Shown one piece after another: positions 44,042 through 52,566 of a stretch of 64,000 bases of DNA. Position 1 is the first letter of the stretch, and each line of letters begins with the position of its first letter. This DNA is from Bacillota bacterium (lineage in GTDB: Bacteria > Bacillota > DTU030 > DUMP01): NCBI GenBank assembly GCA_030154105.1, contig JASKKP010000004.1:38381-102380 (forward strand), in the 5' to 3' direction. The position numbers were made by a program, and so were the translations under genes. The notes beneath the pieces were generated by a model. It searched no databases. It worked only from the letters and a program-made list of their open reading frames with translations, and was not told the origin of the DNA.

Positions 44042-44741
44042 GGTCAGCCAGAGCGCCCCAGCGCGGGTGGGCGGCAATGGCTTCCGGCGGGCCTTCGGCC
44101 TGCACCGTACCGTCAAAGAGCACCGCCACGCGCGTGGCCAGCGCGCTCACCTCGCGAAAGTCGTGGGTCACGAGGACCGCCGTGGTTCCCGTGCTGGAAA
44201 GAATACTTTTGAATTCTTGAATGAGCCCTGCGCGGGCAATGACGTCCACGGAAGCAAAGGGCTCATCGAGGAGGAGCACCTCCGGCTCTAGGGCGAAGGC
44301 CCGGGCCAAACTCACCCGCTGGGCCTCGCCGCCAGATAGGGTCAGGGCCTGCTGCGCGGCCAGGTGGCCGACGCCAAACCGCGCAAGCCACGCCCTGGCC
44401 TTCGCCTCTGCCTCCCGGCGCCGCCCGCGCAGCTTAAGGCCTATGGCCGCGTTCTCGAGCACGGTGGTATCAAGAAGTAGCGGCTCCTGAAATACCACCG
44501 CCAACCTGCGGCGCACGGCGAGAGCGTTGGCGCGCGTGACCCGCCGGCCGTGGAAGAAGACGGCGCCGCTCGTCGGCAGATCCAGGCAGGCCAGGACCGT
44601 GAGCAGGGTGCTCTTGCCCGCGCCGTTGGGGCCGATGATGGCCAGGACCTCGCCCGGCTCCACCGCCAGGTGGTCGACGCTTAAGATGCGCCGCCCGCCC
44701 TTTTTTATTACGATGTCGCGCGCCTCAAGTACGGCCGTCAC
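43995..44741 (-). CDS. tupC: Tungstate ABC transporter ATP-binding protein
   Basis: 248 aa ATPase: Walker A IGPNGAGKSTLL, signature LSGGEAQRVSLARA, Walker B VLLLDEPFASVD. Assignment to tungstate follows from its partners tupB and tupA. ATG 44741 overlaps tupB by 4 bp. Its 3' end overlaps that of the convergent P-type ATPase gene by 47 bp. Confidence 0.9.
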   Translation of the reverse strand: MTAVLEARDIVIKKGGRRILSVDHLAVEPGEVLAIIGPNGAGKSTLLTVLACLDLPTSGAVFFHGRRVTRANALAVRRRLAVVFQEPLLLDTTVLENAAIGLKLRGRRREAEAKARAWLARFGVGHLAAQQALTLSGGEAQRVSLARAFALEPEVLLLDEPFASVDVIARAGLIQEFKSILSSTGTTAVLVTHDFREVSALATRVAVLFDGTVQAEGPPEAIAAHPRWGALADPRTASGAGSGGCGWH

Positions 44742-45436
44742 CAGCGCCGCCTCCTCTGCTGGACGATGGTAAGAGCATAGGTGATGCTGTAGGTGAGAAC
44801 CATGAGGACGAACCCTAAGGCCAGGGCCATATCGAAGTTCCCTTTGCTCACTTCGAGTACGATGGCCGTAGTGAGTACGCGGGTGTACCCGCGCACGTTG
44901 CCGCCCACGGCCATGGAAGCTCCCACCTCAGAGATGACGCTCCCCAGTCCGGCCATCACCGCCGCCAGGATCCCAAAGCGCACCTCGCGGAGGATAATCC
45001 ACCAGAACTGGAGCGGCGAAGCACCCAGGGCCAGAACCTGCAGGCGCAATTTGGGGCTGAGCTGCTGCACCGCGGCCATGGTCAGGCCCGTCACCACCGG
45101 TAGGGCGATCACCGCCTGAGCGATGACGATGGCCGTCGGCGTGTACATAAGCCCCAGCATGCCTAAAGGCCCATTCCGCCAGAGGAGAATGCTCACCCAA
45201 AGCCCCACCACCGTGGGCGGCAGGCCCATGCCGGTGTTCACCGCGCCCACCACCAGTTCGCGGCCGCGAAAGCGCGCCACGGCCAAATACAGCCCCAGGG
45301 GCACGCCTAGAAAGAGGCTGATAAGGGTAGCCAAGCCGGAGACCCGGAGGGTGAGGAGCGTGATCTCAAGCACCTCCGGGTCGCCGCTTAAGAGAAGGCG
45401 GAAGGCCTTGACCAGGCCTTGGACGACTAGATCCAT
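44738..45436 (-). CDS. tupB: Tungstate ABC transporter permease
   Basis: 232 aa with about five to six membrane segments and the EAA-type loop region VLALGASPLQFWWIILREVRFGI. Matches the TupB permease family: GLPPTVVGLWVSILLWRNGPLG and VGGNVRGYTRVLTTAIVLE. Follows tupA by 9 bp. Confidence 0.92.
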   Translation of the reverse strand: MDLVVQGLVKAFRLLLSGDPEVLEITLLTLRVSGLATLISLFLGVPLGLYLAVARFRGRELVVGAVNTGMGLPPTVVGLWVSILLWRNGPLGMLGLMYTPTAIVIAQAVIALPVVTGLTMAAVQQLSPKLRLQVLALGASPLQFWWIILREVRFGILAAVMAGLGSVISEVGASMAVGGNVRGYTRVLTTAIVLEVSKGNFDMALALGFVLMVLTYSITYALTIVQQRRRRW

Positions 45437-45445
45437 ACTCTCACC

Positions 45446-46351
45446 TTAGTAGATGTCCGGTTTCCCGGCGTCCGGGAAGAAGAGGGGCTCCCCAAACTTG
45501 TCCTTGCCGAAGCTCGCGATGACTTTCTGCGTCTCCGGATCGACCATGAAGTCGGCAAAGGCCTTGCCGCCGGCAGCATTTACCCTGGGGAACTTTTCCG
45601 GGTTCACCTGCATCACATGGTACACGTTAAGGAGCGACTTATCGCCTTCGAGAAGAATAACCAGGGACAGGTTTTTCTTAAGGGCCAGGTAGGTAGCCCG
45701 GTCGGTCAGGGTATAACCGCCCTTTTCTGAGGCAATGGTTAGCGTCTGGCCCATACCGGTACCGGATTCCTGGTACCAAGAACCTTTAGGCTCAATTTGG
45801 GCCGCCTTCCAGAGCTCAAGCTCCTTTTTGTTGGTTCCGGAGTCGTCGCCGCGCGAGATGAAGAGCGCTTTTGCCTTGGCAATCTTCTGGAAAGCCTCTA
45901 CCGTGGAACGAGAACCCTTAATCTTGGCCGGGTCCTCCTTAGGGCCAACGATGATAAAGTCGTTGTGCATGACGAGCCGGCGGTTTATTGCCGCTCCGCT
46001 CACTACCACTTTTTTCTCGGCCTCCGGCGCGTGCACGAGGAGCACGTCCGCCTCGCCCCGCTCGCCCATGGCCAGGGCTTGGCCGGTGCCCACGGCCACC
46101 GTTTTTACCCGGTAGCCCGTTTTCTGCTCAAAAAGGGGGATGAGGACATCCAAAAGGCCGCTGTCCTGGGTGCTGGTGGTGGTGGCGAGGATAACGTCTT
46201 TGTTCCCGGCCGGAGCGCTGACTGGCGGAACCGGCTCTTTGCTTGAACTCTCCTCTGTAGGCGAGTTGGACTGGGGCTGGGCCTTGGGTGTGCAGCCGAA
46301 AAGAGCTGCGGTAGCCAGAACGCAAAGGGCAAAGATAAGATACTTTTTCAC
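45446..46351 (-). CDS. tupA: Tungstate-binding lipoprotein TupA
   Basis: Extracellular receptor with very high tungstate affinity in characterised members. 301 aa. Lipoprotein signal YLIFALCVLATAALFGC, oxyanion-binding TTTSTQDSGLLDVL typical of TupA, then VGTGQALAMGERGEADVLLVH and SRGDDSGTNKKE. GTG 46351 follows AAAGGAGAG; longer frames run through the riboswitch and are rejected. It begins the tupABC unit, directly downstream of a Moco-type aptamer. Confidence 0.93.
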   Translation of the reverse strand: MKKYLIFALCVLATAALFGCTPKAQPQSNSPTEESSSKEPVPPVSAPAGNKDVILATTTSTQDSGLLDVLIPLFEQKTGYRVKTVAVGTGQALAMGERGEADVLLVHAPEAEKKVVVSGAAINRRLVMHNDFIIVGPKEDPAKIKGSRSTVEAFQKIAKAKALFISRGDDSGTNKKELELWKAAQIEPKGSWYQESGTGMGQTLTIASEKGGYTLTDRATYLALKKNLSLVILLEGDKSLLNVYHVMQVNPEKFPRVNAAGGKAFADFMVDPETQKVIASFGKDKFGEPLFFPDAGKPDIY

Positions 46352-46435
46352 CTTGAGTCTCTCCTTTGCCTGAGTTTGCCCCCTCCTTCGCACCTCCTTT
46401 GCCGCCGGGTACCGGCCCGGGGGGCGGCCGGCCCT

Positions 46436-46534
46436 GCATCTTCTTTCCAAATGCGGGAGGCCAGGCCGTTTCCGGCCTGACCCTGACGCCCTACCGCCGT
46501 GGCGTTAGCTGTAGGCCGGTAGGGTCGAAGATGC
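46436..46534 (-). promoter_or_regulatory. Moco/Tuco-type riboswitch before tupA
   Basis: Minus-strand RNA closed by an 8-bp stem (GCATCTTC / GAAGATGC). Inside: P2 CCCTACCG / CGGTAGGG, the core CGTCAGGGT, a GAAA-capped P3 (CAGGCCG / CGGCCTG), then GCCTCCCGCAT and GGAAAG before the closing arm. The leader of the moe/moa operon has the same core in the same order. Downstream, CCGGCC / GGCCGG forms a possible expression hairpin, without a T run, before the tupA ribosome site. Gene context (tungstate uptake) fits. In the rest of the 315-bp gap there is also a spaced inverted repeat at 46559-46590. Confidence 0.82.
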
Positions 46535-46558
46535 TGAGCCCGCCGAAGGCAGGCTGGG

Positions 46559-46590
46559 CGGCTATACCTTTTTTATAGGAGCTACAGCCG
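46559..46590. promoter_or_regulatory. Spaced inverted repeat upstream of the tupA riboswitch
   Basis: CGGCTATA (46559-46566) and TACAGCCG (46583-46590), one mismatch, 16-bp AT-rich centre. Possible operator for a metal-responsive regulator. A promoter must lie near here but no good -35/-10 pair is evident. Confidence 0.35.
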
Positions 46591-46666
46591 TTACGCACTC
46601 GAGAGATCGGCCCGCCTCTTTCAGGAGGCTTCCGCCGCAGGCGACCCCGGACGCGGCCGGGCAAAC

Positions 46667-47605
46667 TTAAGGCTGGACCGGCCGCCCGCATTCGCCGGCG
46701 CGGCCGGTGAGGATGGCCAGGCCGTGGGGCAGGGCCGGAAGGATGGCTGTCAGGTTCTCTTCCACACCGCGCGGGCTCCCGGGGAGGTTTACGATGAGCG
46801 TGCGCCCGCGGATGCCGGCCACGGCGCGGGAAAGGAGGGCGTGCGGCGTCTTGGCCATTCCCGCCGCGCGCATGGCCTCGGCGAGCCCGGGCACCAGCCG
46901 GTCCACCACGTCCAGGGTGGCCTCGGGAGTCACGTCCCGAGGGCCTAGACCGGTGCCGCCGGTGGTAAGGATAAGGTCGACGGCCCGCTCATCGGCCAGA
47001 CGCCTAAGCTCGGCCGCGAGCTCTTCCCGCTCGTCGGGGAGCACCTTGTACTCCACAACCTCGCCCAGCTCGGCCGTAAGGCGGCGAATTACCTGGGCAC
47101 TGGCATCCTCGCGCTCGCCGCGCGCGCCTTTGTCGCTGGCGGTGACGATGGCCAGGCGGTAGCCTTCCTGGACCTCGATAATGTCGCCGTTTTTCGCCTG
47201 CCCGCCGAGGAGCACGCGGGCGAAGATCCCCTCCCGGGGCATAATGCAGTCGCCCACCTGATAATAAATGGCACAGCGGGAGTGGCACTTTTTACCGATC
47301 TGCGTAACCTCTAAGAGAACTTCCTCGCCCACTTTAAGGCGCGTGCCGACGGGAAGGTGCACCAGGTCCAGCCCTTCCGTGGTTATGTTCTCGCCGAAGT
47401 CGCCCGGACCGAGCTTGAGGCCTTTCTCTTCCATTTTCTTAATGCTCTCGAGGGCCATAAGGCTCACCTGGCGGTGCCAGGGACCGGCGTGGGCATCTCC
47501 TTCCAGGCCGTGCCCGGGCAAGAAAACGCCCTGCCCCCGATCCTCCTTGCGCGTCCCCTTTTCCCGGCTGGTACAGATCGCCACTACTCTTCCCCTGGCG
47601 GCCAC
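46667..47605 (-). CDS. MOSC domain - MogA/MoaB fusion protein
   Basis: 312 aa. Residues 1-145 form a MOSC domain ([23 protein letters not shown], and the conserved cysteine in IGKKCHSRC), the sulfur-carrying module of Moco sulfurase-type proteins. Residues 147-312 form a molybdopterin adenylyltransferase ([42 protein letters not shown]). Adenylation of molybdopterin precedes metal insertion by MoeA. GTG 47605 overlaps moaC by 22 bp; GTG at 47587 is an alternative with a good site. This fusion is found in several anaerobes. Confidence 0.9.
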   Translation of the reverse strand: MAARGRVVAICTSREKGTRKEDRGQGVFLPGHGLEGDAHAGPWHRQVSLMALESIKKMEEKGLKLGPGDFGENITTEGLDLVHLPVGTRLKVGEEVLLEVTQIGKKCHSRCAIYYQVGDCIMPREGIFARVLLGGQAKNGDIIEVQEGYRLAIVTASDKGARGEREDASAQVIRRLTAELGEVVEYKVLPDEREELAAELRRLADERAVDLILTTGGTGLGPRDVTPEATLDVVDRLVPGLAEAMRAAGMAKTPHALLSRAVAGIRGRTLIVNLPGSPRGVEENLTAILPALPHGLAILTGRAGECGRPVQP

Positions 47606-48087
47606 TCCTCTTCCCCCTCCCGCAAAAAGCTGCCGCTCTTGCCGCCGGACTTGGCAACCAGGCGGATGTGCTCGATGCTCATGCTCTTATCCACTCCCTT
47701 GCACATGTCGTAAATGGTGAGGGCGGCCACGCTCACCGCCGTGAGCGCTTCCATCTCCGCGCCGGTCTGGCCGGCCAGCGTTACTTCCGCCTCGATCTCC
47801 ACGCGGCTGGCCCCTTTATTTAGCCAAAGCCGCACCTCTACCCCGCCCAGGTTGAGCGGATGGCAAAGGGGAATGAGGCGCGGGGTTTCTTTGGCCGCCA
47901 TAATGCCGGCCAGGCGCGCCGCCGCCAGCACATCGCCTTTGGGGACGCCCCCGGCAGCAATAAGCTCCAGCGTGGCCGGGGCCATCTGCACGGCCCCTCG
48001 CGCCACCGCGCGGCGCCGAGTGACCGGCTTTTCCCCAACGTCTACCATATGCGCCTCGCCGGCAGCGTTAAGATGGGTGAGTTCCAT
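47584..48087 (-). CDS. moaC: Cyclic pyranopterin monophosphate synthase MoaC
   Basis: 167 aa. Second enzyme of cyclic pyranopterin formation. Motifs: [53 protein letters not shown]. The last ~20 residues are acidic and variable. ATG 48087 lies 3 bp after moaA. Confidence 0.96.
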   Translation of the reverse strand: MELTHLNAAGEAHMVDVGEKPVTRRRAVARGAVQMAPATLELIAAGGVPKGDVLAAARLAGIMAAKETPRLIPLCHPLNLGGVEVRLWLNKGASRVEIEAEVTLAGQTGAEMEALTAVSVAALTIYDMCKGVDKSMSIEHIRLVAKSGGKSGSFLREGEEEWPPGEE

Positions 48088-48090
48088 GCT

Positions 48091-49062
48091 CTAACCCCCT
48101 ATCTGACACATCACGCGGGCGTGCCCGGGATAACTCGCGAGATCGTGGTGTGAAGGCTTAAGCTCCAGGGCCTGCCGGAAAGCTCCTTCCAGTTCCTGGT
48201 TACCGGCACCCCGCCGGAGGAGCCCCCGCACGTCCACTTCCACGTCGGAGGCGAGACACGGCTTGAGTTTGCCGTCGGCCGTGAGGCGCAGGCGGTTACA
48301 GCGCGCGCAGAAGGTCTCGGAAAGGGCGCCGATGAAGCCCACCGTTCCCGGCGCGCCCGGGAAGCGCCAGGCCCGCGCCGGACCGGCCCCGGCCACCTGT
48401 GCCGGCTCCAAGCGCCCCACTTTTTCCACCGCAGCGCGCACGGCGGCCATGGGCAAGACGTGGGCCCCCGCCCAGTCGAGATCCGCTCCGAGCGGCATCA
48501 CCTCAATAAACCGCACGTGGAGGGGAAACCGGCGCGTAAGCTCGGCCAAGTCGGCCAGCTCGTCGTCATTTACCCCGGCCATGGCCACCGTGTTAATCTT
48601 GACGGGGTGAAGGCCCGCCGCCAGGGCGGCCTCAATCCCCGCCCAGGCGTCGGCGAGCGTACCGCCGCGGGTGACGGCCCGGAAGCGCTCCGGCCGGAGC
48701 GTATCCAGGCTGATGTTTACCCGCCTCAGCCCGGCCCGCTTAAGCTCCTCGGCCAGGGGGGCGAGAAGGGTACCGTTCGTGGTGAGGGAGAGATCGTGAA
48801 GCCCCGGAATGGCCGCAAGAGCCGCCACCAGCCGGGTAAGGCCCAGCCGCACCAGCGGCTCACCGCCGGTAAGGCGTACCCGCCGGATGCCCAGGCTTAC
48901 CGCCACCTCCACCAGGCGCACGATCTCCTCGTAGCGCAGGATCTCTTCGTGGGTTTTCGGCCTCACCCCCTGCGGCGGCAGGCAGTACAAGCAGCGCAGG
49001 TTACAGCGGTCGGTCACCGAAACCCGCAGGTAGTCAATTTTCCGTCCCAGCCGGTCGCGCAT
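48091..49062 (-). CDS. moaA: GTP 3',8-cyclase MoaA
   Basis: Radical-SAM enzyme starting pterin synthesis from GTP. 323 aa. N-terminal cluster CNLRCLYC, C-terminal cluster CARCNRLRL with C in KPCLAS, and a C-terminal Gly-Gly as required for activity in characterised MoaA. ATG 49062 follows GGGGGAGG closely and overlaps the moeA-PBP gene by 29 bp. Confidence 0.96.
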   Translation of the reverse strand: MRDRLGRKIDYLRVSVTDRCNLRCLYCLPPQGVRPKTHEEILRYEEIVRLVEVAVSLGIRRVRLTGGEPLVRLGLTRLVAALAAIPGLHDLSLTTNGTLLAPLAEELKRAGLRRVNISLDTLRPERFRAVTRGGTLADAWAGIEAALAAGLHPVKINTVAMAGVNDDELADLAELTRRFPLHVRFIEVMPLGADLDWAGAHVLPMAAVRAAVEKVGRLEPAQVAGAGPARAWRFPGAPGTVGFIGALSETFCARCNRLRLTADGKLKPCLASDVEVDVRGLLRRGAGNQELEGAFRQALELKPSHHDLASYPGHARVMCQIGG

Positions 49063-50983
49063 CCTCCTCCCCCTTCCGCGGCCACTGAATTTTGCCGGTA
49101 TCCCGAACGTCGTAGCCCCCGAGGGCGGTAACCTGTTCCTTGAACTCCCGGCTTTCGATGATGTCAAGAATGGCTCGGACCCCCGGATGGTCCAGGTGGG
49201 CGGCGGGAACGGCTAAGTCGTAGCGTTCCGCCCGCCAGGGAATGAAGTCGAGTCCCAAAGCGCGCGCCGCCGAAAGGACCCCCAGGCCCACATCGGCCGC
49301 CCCGCTTTTTACGGCCGCCGCCACCGCGGTGTGGGTGTACTCTTCGCGCTCGTAGCCCTGGATCTTATGCGGGTCGATGCCTTCTTCCTTCAAGGCCAAG
49401 TCGAGGAGTACCCGCGTGCCGGCGCCCTTCTGCCGGTTGATGAAGGTGACATCCGGCCGGGTAAGATCGGCCAGGGTTTTGATGCCTTTGGGGTTCCCCG
49501 GCAGCACCAGGAGGCCCTGCTCGCGGTAGACCAGGGTGATAAGGTAGACCTCCTCACCGGGGAGGTAGCGCTTCAGGTAAGGGATGTTGTACTCGCCCGT
49601 CGTCTCATCTAGGAGGTGCGTCCCCGCCAGGTGGGCCTCGCCGCGGCGGAGGGCAAGGAGCCCCCCTAGGCTTCCCACGTGAGCCGAGGAAAGGGTAAAC
49701 TTAGGGTATTTCTCTTTGAGGAGGTTGGCGATGATATCCAGCGTCAGGTCGTGGCTGCCGATGGCCACTACCGTGCCGCGGATTTCCGTCTCACCTCTTA
49801 AGAGATAAACCTCCACCTTTGAGCCGGCGGTAATCCCTTCGCTCCCGCGCGGCACCTTAAGCACCCCGTCGGCCCGCACCAAAGAAGTGGTAAGGGCCGC
49901 ACCGCGCGCCAGGGGCGTGGCCACCAAGTTGGGGCCCACCGCCCCCAATTTGACGCGCACGAACTCGTCTACGCCGAGAGGCGAAGTGATGTTCCTCGCC
50001 AGGCGGGCCGTAACCTTAGGCGGCTCCTCCGACGGCAGGCCCAGGAGGCTGCTGAGTAGTGGTTTCAGGTATAAGTCCAGAACGAGCACGGCCGAGGCCG
50101 GGTACCCCGGCACGCCGATGGTAGGTTTACCCTGCACCATCCCCAGGATCACCGGTTTTCCCGGCCGCGTGGCCGCCCCGTGTACTAAAACGCTCCCCAG
50201 CTCACCGATGATGCGGGCGCTGAAATCCTCGGAACCAGCAGAAGACCCGGCGCCGACGAGAATGACGTCCGCCTCGGCCGCCGCCTGCTCCACCCGCGCT
50301 TTTATCAGGCCGTAGTCATCCGGGGTGATGGGGTGGACTACCGGTTCTCCTCCCCACTCCCGCACCTGGGCGGCAAAGATGGTGGAGTTAAACTCGATGA
50401 TCTCCCCGGGCGCCGGCTCCTTTCCCGGCGGTACGAGTTCGGTACCCGTGGGCAGAATGGCCACCCGCGGGCGGCGGCGGACGGCAATTTCCGTGACTCC
50501 TCCGGCAAGGATGGCTCCCAGGTCCACCGGGCGCAGGCGGTGGTTGGCAGGAAGGATGAGCTCCGTTTGCACCATGTCCTCGCCGAGAAGGCGCACGTTT
50601 TCCCAAGGGCTTACCGCCTTAATTATCTCCAGCTCCCCACTCGGTAGCTCGTGCAGGTCCTCCACCATGATCACCGCGTTGGTACCGGGGGGAAGCGGAT
50701 CGCCCGTGTCTACCCAAAAGGCGTCTTCCCCTATCGTCAGCCGCACCGGGGAAGTCTCGCTCGCGCCAAAGGTGACCTTGGCCGCAACCGCCACCCCGTC
50801 CATGGCCGCAGCATGGTAGTGGGGCGAAGAGATGCGGGCGAAAATGGGAGCAGCGGTCACCCGCCCGCAGCACTCGGTAACAGGCAGGGTTTCGGGCGGC
50901 ATCAGCCGTCCGGCAAAGGGCTTGAGGAAGGCCTGCCGCGCCTCCTCGTATGGGACATCCTCCAGGTACACCTGTCGCTCCAT
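49034..50983 (-). CDS. MoeA-type molybdopterin molybdotransferase fused to a PBP-like domain
   Basis: 649 aa. Residues 1-410 are MoeA, which inserts molybdate or tungstate into adenylated pterin (HYHAAAMDGVAV, VGAGSSAGSEDF, GVPGYPASAVLVLDLY). Residues 415-640 form a LysR/periplasmic-binding-like domain (VAIGSHDLTLDIIANLL, INRQKGAGTRVLLDLAL, VKSGAADVGLGV), possibly for metal oxoanion or effector binding. ATG 50983 follows AGGAG. A separate plain MoeA is encoded just upstream. Confidence 0.92.
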   Translation of the reverse strand: MERQVYLEDVPYEEARQAFLKPFAGRLMPPETLPVTECCGRVTAAPIFARISSPHYHAAAMDGVAVAAKVTFGASETSPVRLTIGEDAFWVDTGDPLPPGTNAVIMVEDLHELPSGELEIIKAVSPWENVRLLGEDMVQTELILPANHRLRPVDLGAILAGGVTEIAVRRRPRVAILPTGTELVPPGKEPAPGEIIEFNSTIFAAQVREWGGEPVVHPITPDDYGLIKARVEQAAAEADVILVGAGSSAGSEDFSARIIGELGSVLVHGAATRPGKPVILGMVQGKPTIGVPGYPASAVLVLDLYLKPLLSSLLGLPSEEPPKVTARLARNITSPLGVDEFVRVKLGAVGPNLVATPLARGAALTTSLVRADGVLKVPRGSEGITAGSKVEVYLLRGETEIRGTVVAIGSHDLTLDIIANLLKEKYPKFTLSSAHVGSLGGLLALRRGEAHLAGTHLLDETTGEYNIPYLKRYLPGEEVYLITLVYREQGLLVLPGNPKGIKTLADLTRPDVTFINRQKGAGTRVLLDLALKEEGIDPHKIQGYEREEYTHTAVAAAVKSGAADVGLGVLSAARALGLDFIPWRAERYDLAVPAAHLDHPGVRAILDIIESREFKEQVTALGGYDVRDTGKIQWPRKGEEDARPAGTEN

Positions 50984-51029
50984 GCTATCGCTCCTAACTA
51001 TTTTAACGTTCCCCCCGGTCACCCGGCCC

Positions 51030-52262
51030 TCAGAAAAGGTACACCTCAACCTCCTCTCCGGCCCTTAATCCCTCGCGGGCCGGCGGGATCACTATGGTAC
51101 CGTCGGCACGCACGAGGGTAGAGAGGAGGCCGGACTTGCCGAGAACGGGCTCGGCCGCGAAGCCTTCCGCCGTCTCCACCAGGCGGACGCGCACGTGGTC
51201 CTCGCGTCCGGCGGCAGAGGCCAGGTTGCGCGTAAGGCGCGCCCGCACGCCGGCCCGCGGCCGTTCTTTTAAGCCGAGCAGCCGGTGGATGGCCGGTCGG
51301 ACGAACAGATCAAACGTCACCAAGGCCGAGACCGGGTGGCCGGGGAGGCCAAAGACGGGTTTTCCTTGGCAAAGGGCGATGAGTACAGGTTTTCCCGGGC
51401 GTAGCGCCACGCCGTGTACCAGCACCCCCGGCGGGCCGAGGTCGGTAAGCACCTGGGCCGCCACATCCCGCACCCCCACCGAGCTCCCGCCCGAGAGAAC
51501 CACCACATCCGCCACTTCCAAACCGCGCCGTACTCCGTCCAGCACCGCCCGGTACTCGTCCCGCACGAGCCCCAGGTAAACCGCCTCTCCTCCGGCTTCC
51601 TGAGCCGCCGCGCCCAGGGAGTAACTGTTGCTGTCGCGGATCTGTCCGGGGGCAGGCGTTTGCTCGGGCGGAACAACCTCATCCCCCGTGGACAGCACCG
51701 CCACGCGCGGCCGCCGCCATACCGGTACCTCCGTAATCCCCAGCGCCGCCAGGGCCCCTATGTCGGCCGGGCGCAAGCGAGAGTTGGCCGGCAGGAGCTC
51801 TTCCCCCGCCGCCACGTCTTCCCCGGCCCGGATTACGTTTTCCCCCGGCGCCACCGGGCGCAGCACCGCGAACGAGGTCGCATCCAATTCTTCCGTATGC
51901 TCCACCATCACCACTGCGTCTGCCCCAGGCGGGAGCATCCCGCCCGTGGCAATGCGGCTCGCCTGCCCGGGCGCGAGCCGCTTTTGGGGCACGGCCCCCA
52001 TGCGTATGTCCTCAACCAGGTCAAGGAGAGCCGGGAGGGCCTCCGTTGCGCCAAACGTATCTTCCGCGCGCACCGCGTACCCGTCCACCGTGGACCTGGT
52101 GTACGGCGGTACGTCCTCTTGGGCCCGAACAGGCTTGGCCAATACCCGGCCAACCGCTGCCGTAAGCGGAACCTCTTCGATGGCCGGAGGCTCCGGCCGC
52201 CAGTGGGAAAAGAGCTCTTCGCGCGCCGCCGGAACGGGGCGCACGTTGAAGAAACCCTCCAA
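51030..52262 (-). CDS. moeA: Molybdopterin molybdotransferase MoeA
   Basis: 410 aa, single-function MoeA. PPYTRSTVDGYAVRAED, VLSGGSSVGVRDV and LPGHPVSALVTFDLF are the family motifs. Start TTG 52262, seven bases after GAGGAGG. Paired with the MoeA-PBP fusion; one may be preferred for tungsten and the other for molybdenum (inference). 13 bp after a 70-aa gene. Confidence 0.94.
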   Translation of the reverse strand: MEGFFNVRPVPAAREELFSHWRPEPPAIEEVPLTAAVGRVLAKPVRAQEDVPPYTRSTVDGYAVRAEDTFGATEALPALLDLVEDIRMGAVPQKRLAPGQASRIATGGMLPPGADAVVMVEHTEELDATSFAVLRPVAPGENVIRAGEDVAAGEELLPANSRLRPADIGALAALGITEVPVWRRPRVAVLSTGDEVVPPEQTPAPGQIRDSNSYSLGAAAQEAGGEAVYLGLVRDEYRAVLDGVRRGLEVADVVVLSGGSSVGVRDVAAQVLTDLGPPGVLVHGVALRPGKPVLIALCQGKPVFGLPGHPVSALVTFDLFVRPAIHRLLGLKERPRAGVRARLTRNLASAAGREDHVRVRLVETAEGFAAEPVLGKSGLLSTLVRADGTIVIPPAREGLRAGEEVEVYLF

Positions 52263-52275
52263 GTTAAAGCCTCCT

Positions 52276-52488
52276 CTAGAAGCAGCCTAGGCGGCAGGCG
52301 GTGATCTTGATTTTGAGCTCGTTCGCCGCCCTCCCCACCAGCTGCGGTTCCATCCCCAGCCGCTCGGCCAGGGCAATGGCCTGGGCGCAACTGACTTTAC
52401 CGTCGCCCGCCAGTTTAAGCAGCTCTTCTTTCAAGATCGCCGCCCCGTCCTTCTCGAATTCAATCCTCTCAGCCGCACCTTCCGCCAT
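52276..52488 (-). CDS. Small protein of unknown function, 70 aa, first gene of the moe/moa series
   Basis: Residues 15-60 look like a small helical, possibly DNA- or protein-binding domain (ILKEELLKLAGDGKVSCAQAIALAERLGM, then LVGRAANELKIKI), ending TACRLGCF with two cysteines near the C-terminus plus Cys34. ATG 52488 follows GGAGGTGGG. As the first gene after a Moco-type riboswitch, it probably serves molybdenum/tungsten cofactor use. Function not known to me. Confidence 0.75.
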   Translation of the reverse strand: MAEGAAERIEFEKDGAAILKEELLKLAGDGKVSCAQAIALAERLGMEPQLVGRAANELKIKITACRLGCF

Positions 52489-52523
52489 ACTCCCACCTCC
52501 GTCGTGAATAATCAGAAAGGGAG

Positions 52524-52566
52524 CTCCCTCATGGAAGCTCCCCTGGTGCTCCTTTCCATGAGGGAG
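52524..52566 (-). promoter_or_regulatory. Switch helices of the moe/moa riboswitch
   Basis: Arm CTCCCTCATGGAA, which belongs to the aptamer 3' core in the RNA, is exactly complementary over 13 bases to TTCCATGAGGGAG downstream (plus-strand 52554-52566 and 52524-52536). The downstream arm alternatively takes part in GGGAGC / GCTCCC. These structures exclude each other, as in an expression platform upstream of the 70-aa gene. Confidence 0.7.

Noticed and set aside
42905..44116. Long minus-strand frame of 403 codons opposite the P-type ATPase
   Set aside because: It overlaps a clearly conserved ATPase on the other strand and encodes a His/Gly-rich sequence with no recognisable domain.
46376..46450. 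N-terminal extension of TupA
   Set aside because: It would translate part of the riboswitch and hide the lipoprotein signal; GTG 46351 gives a normal signal peptide and spacing.
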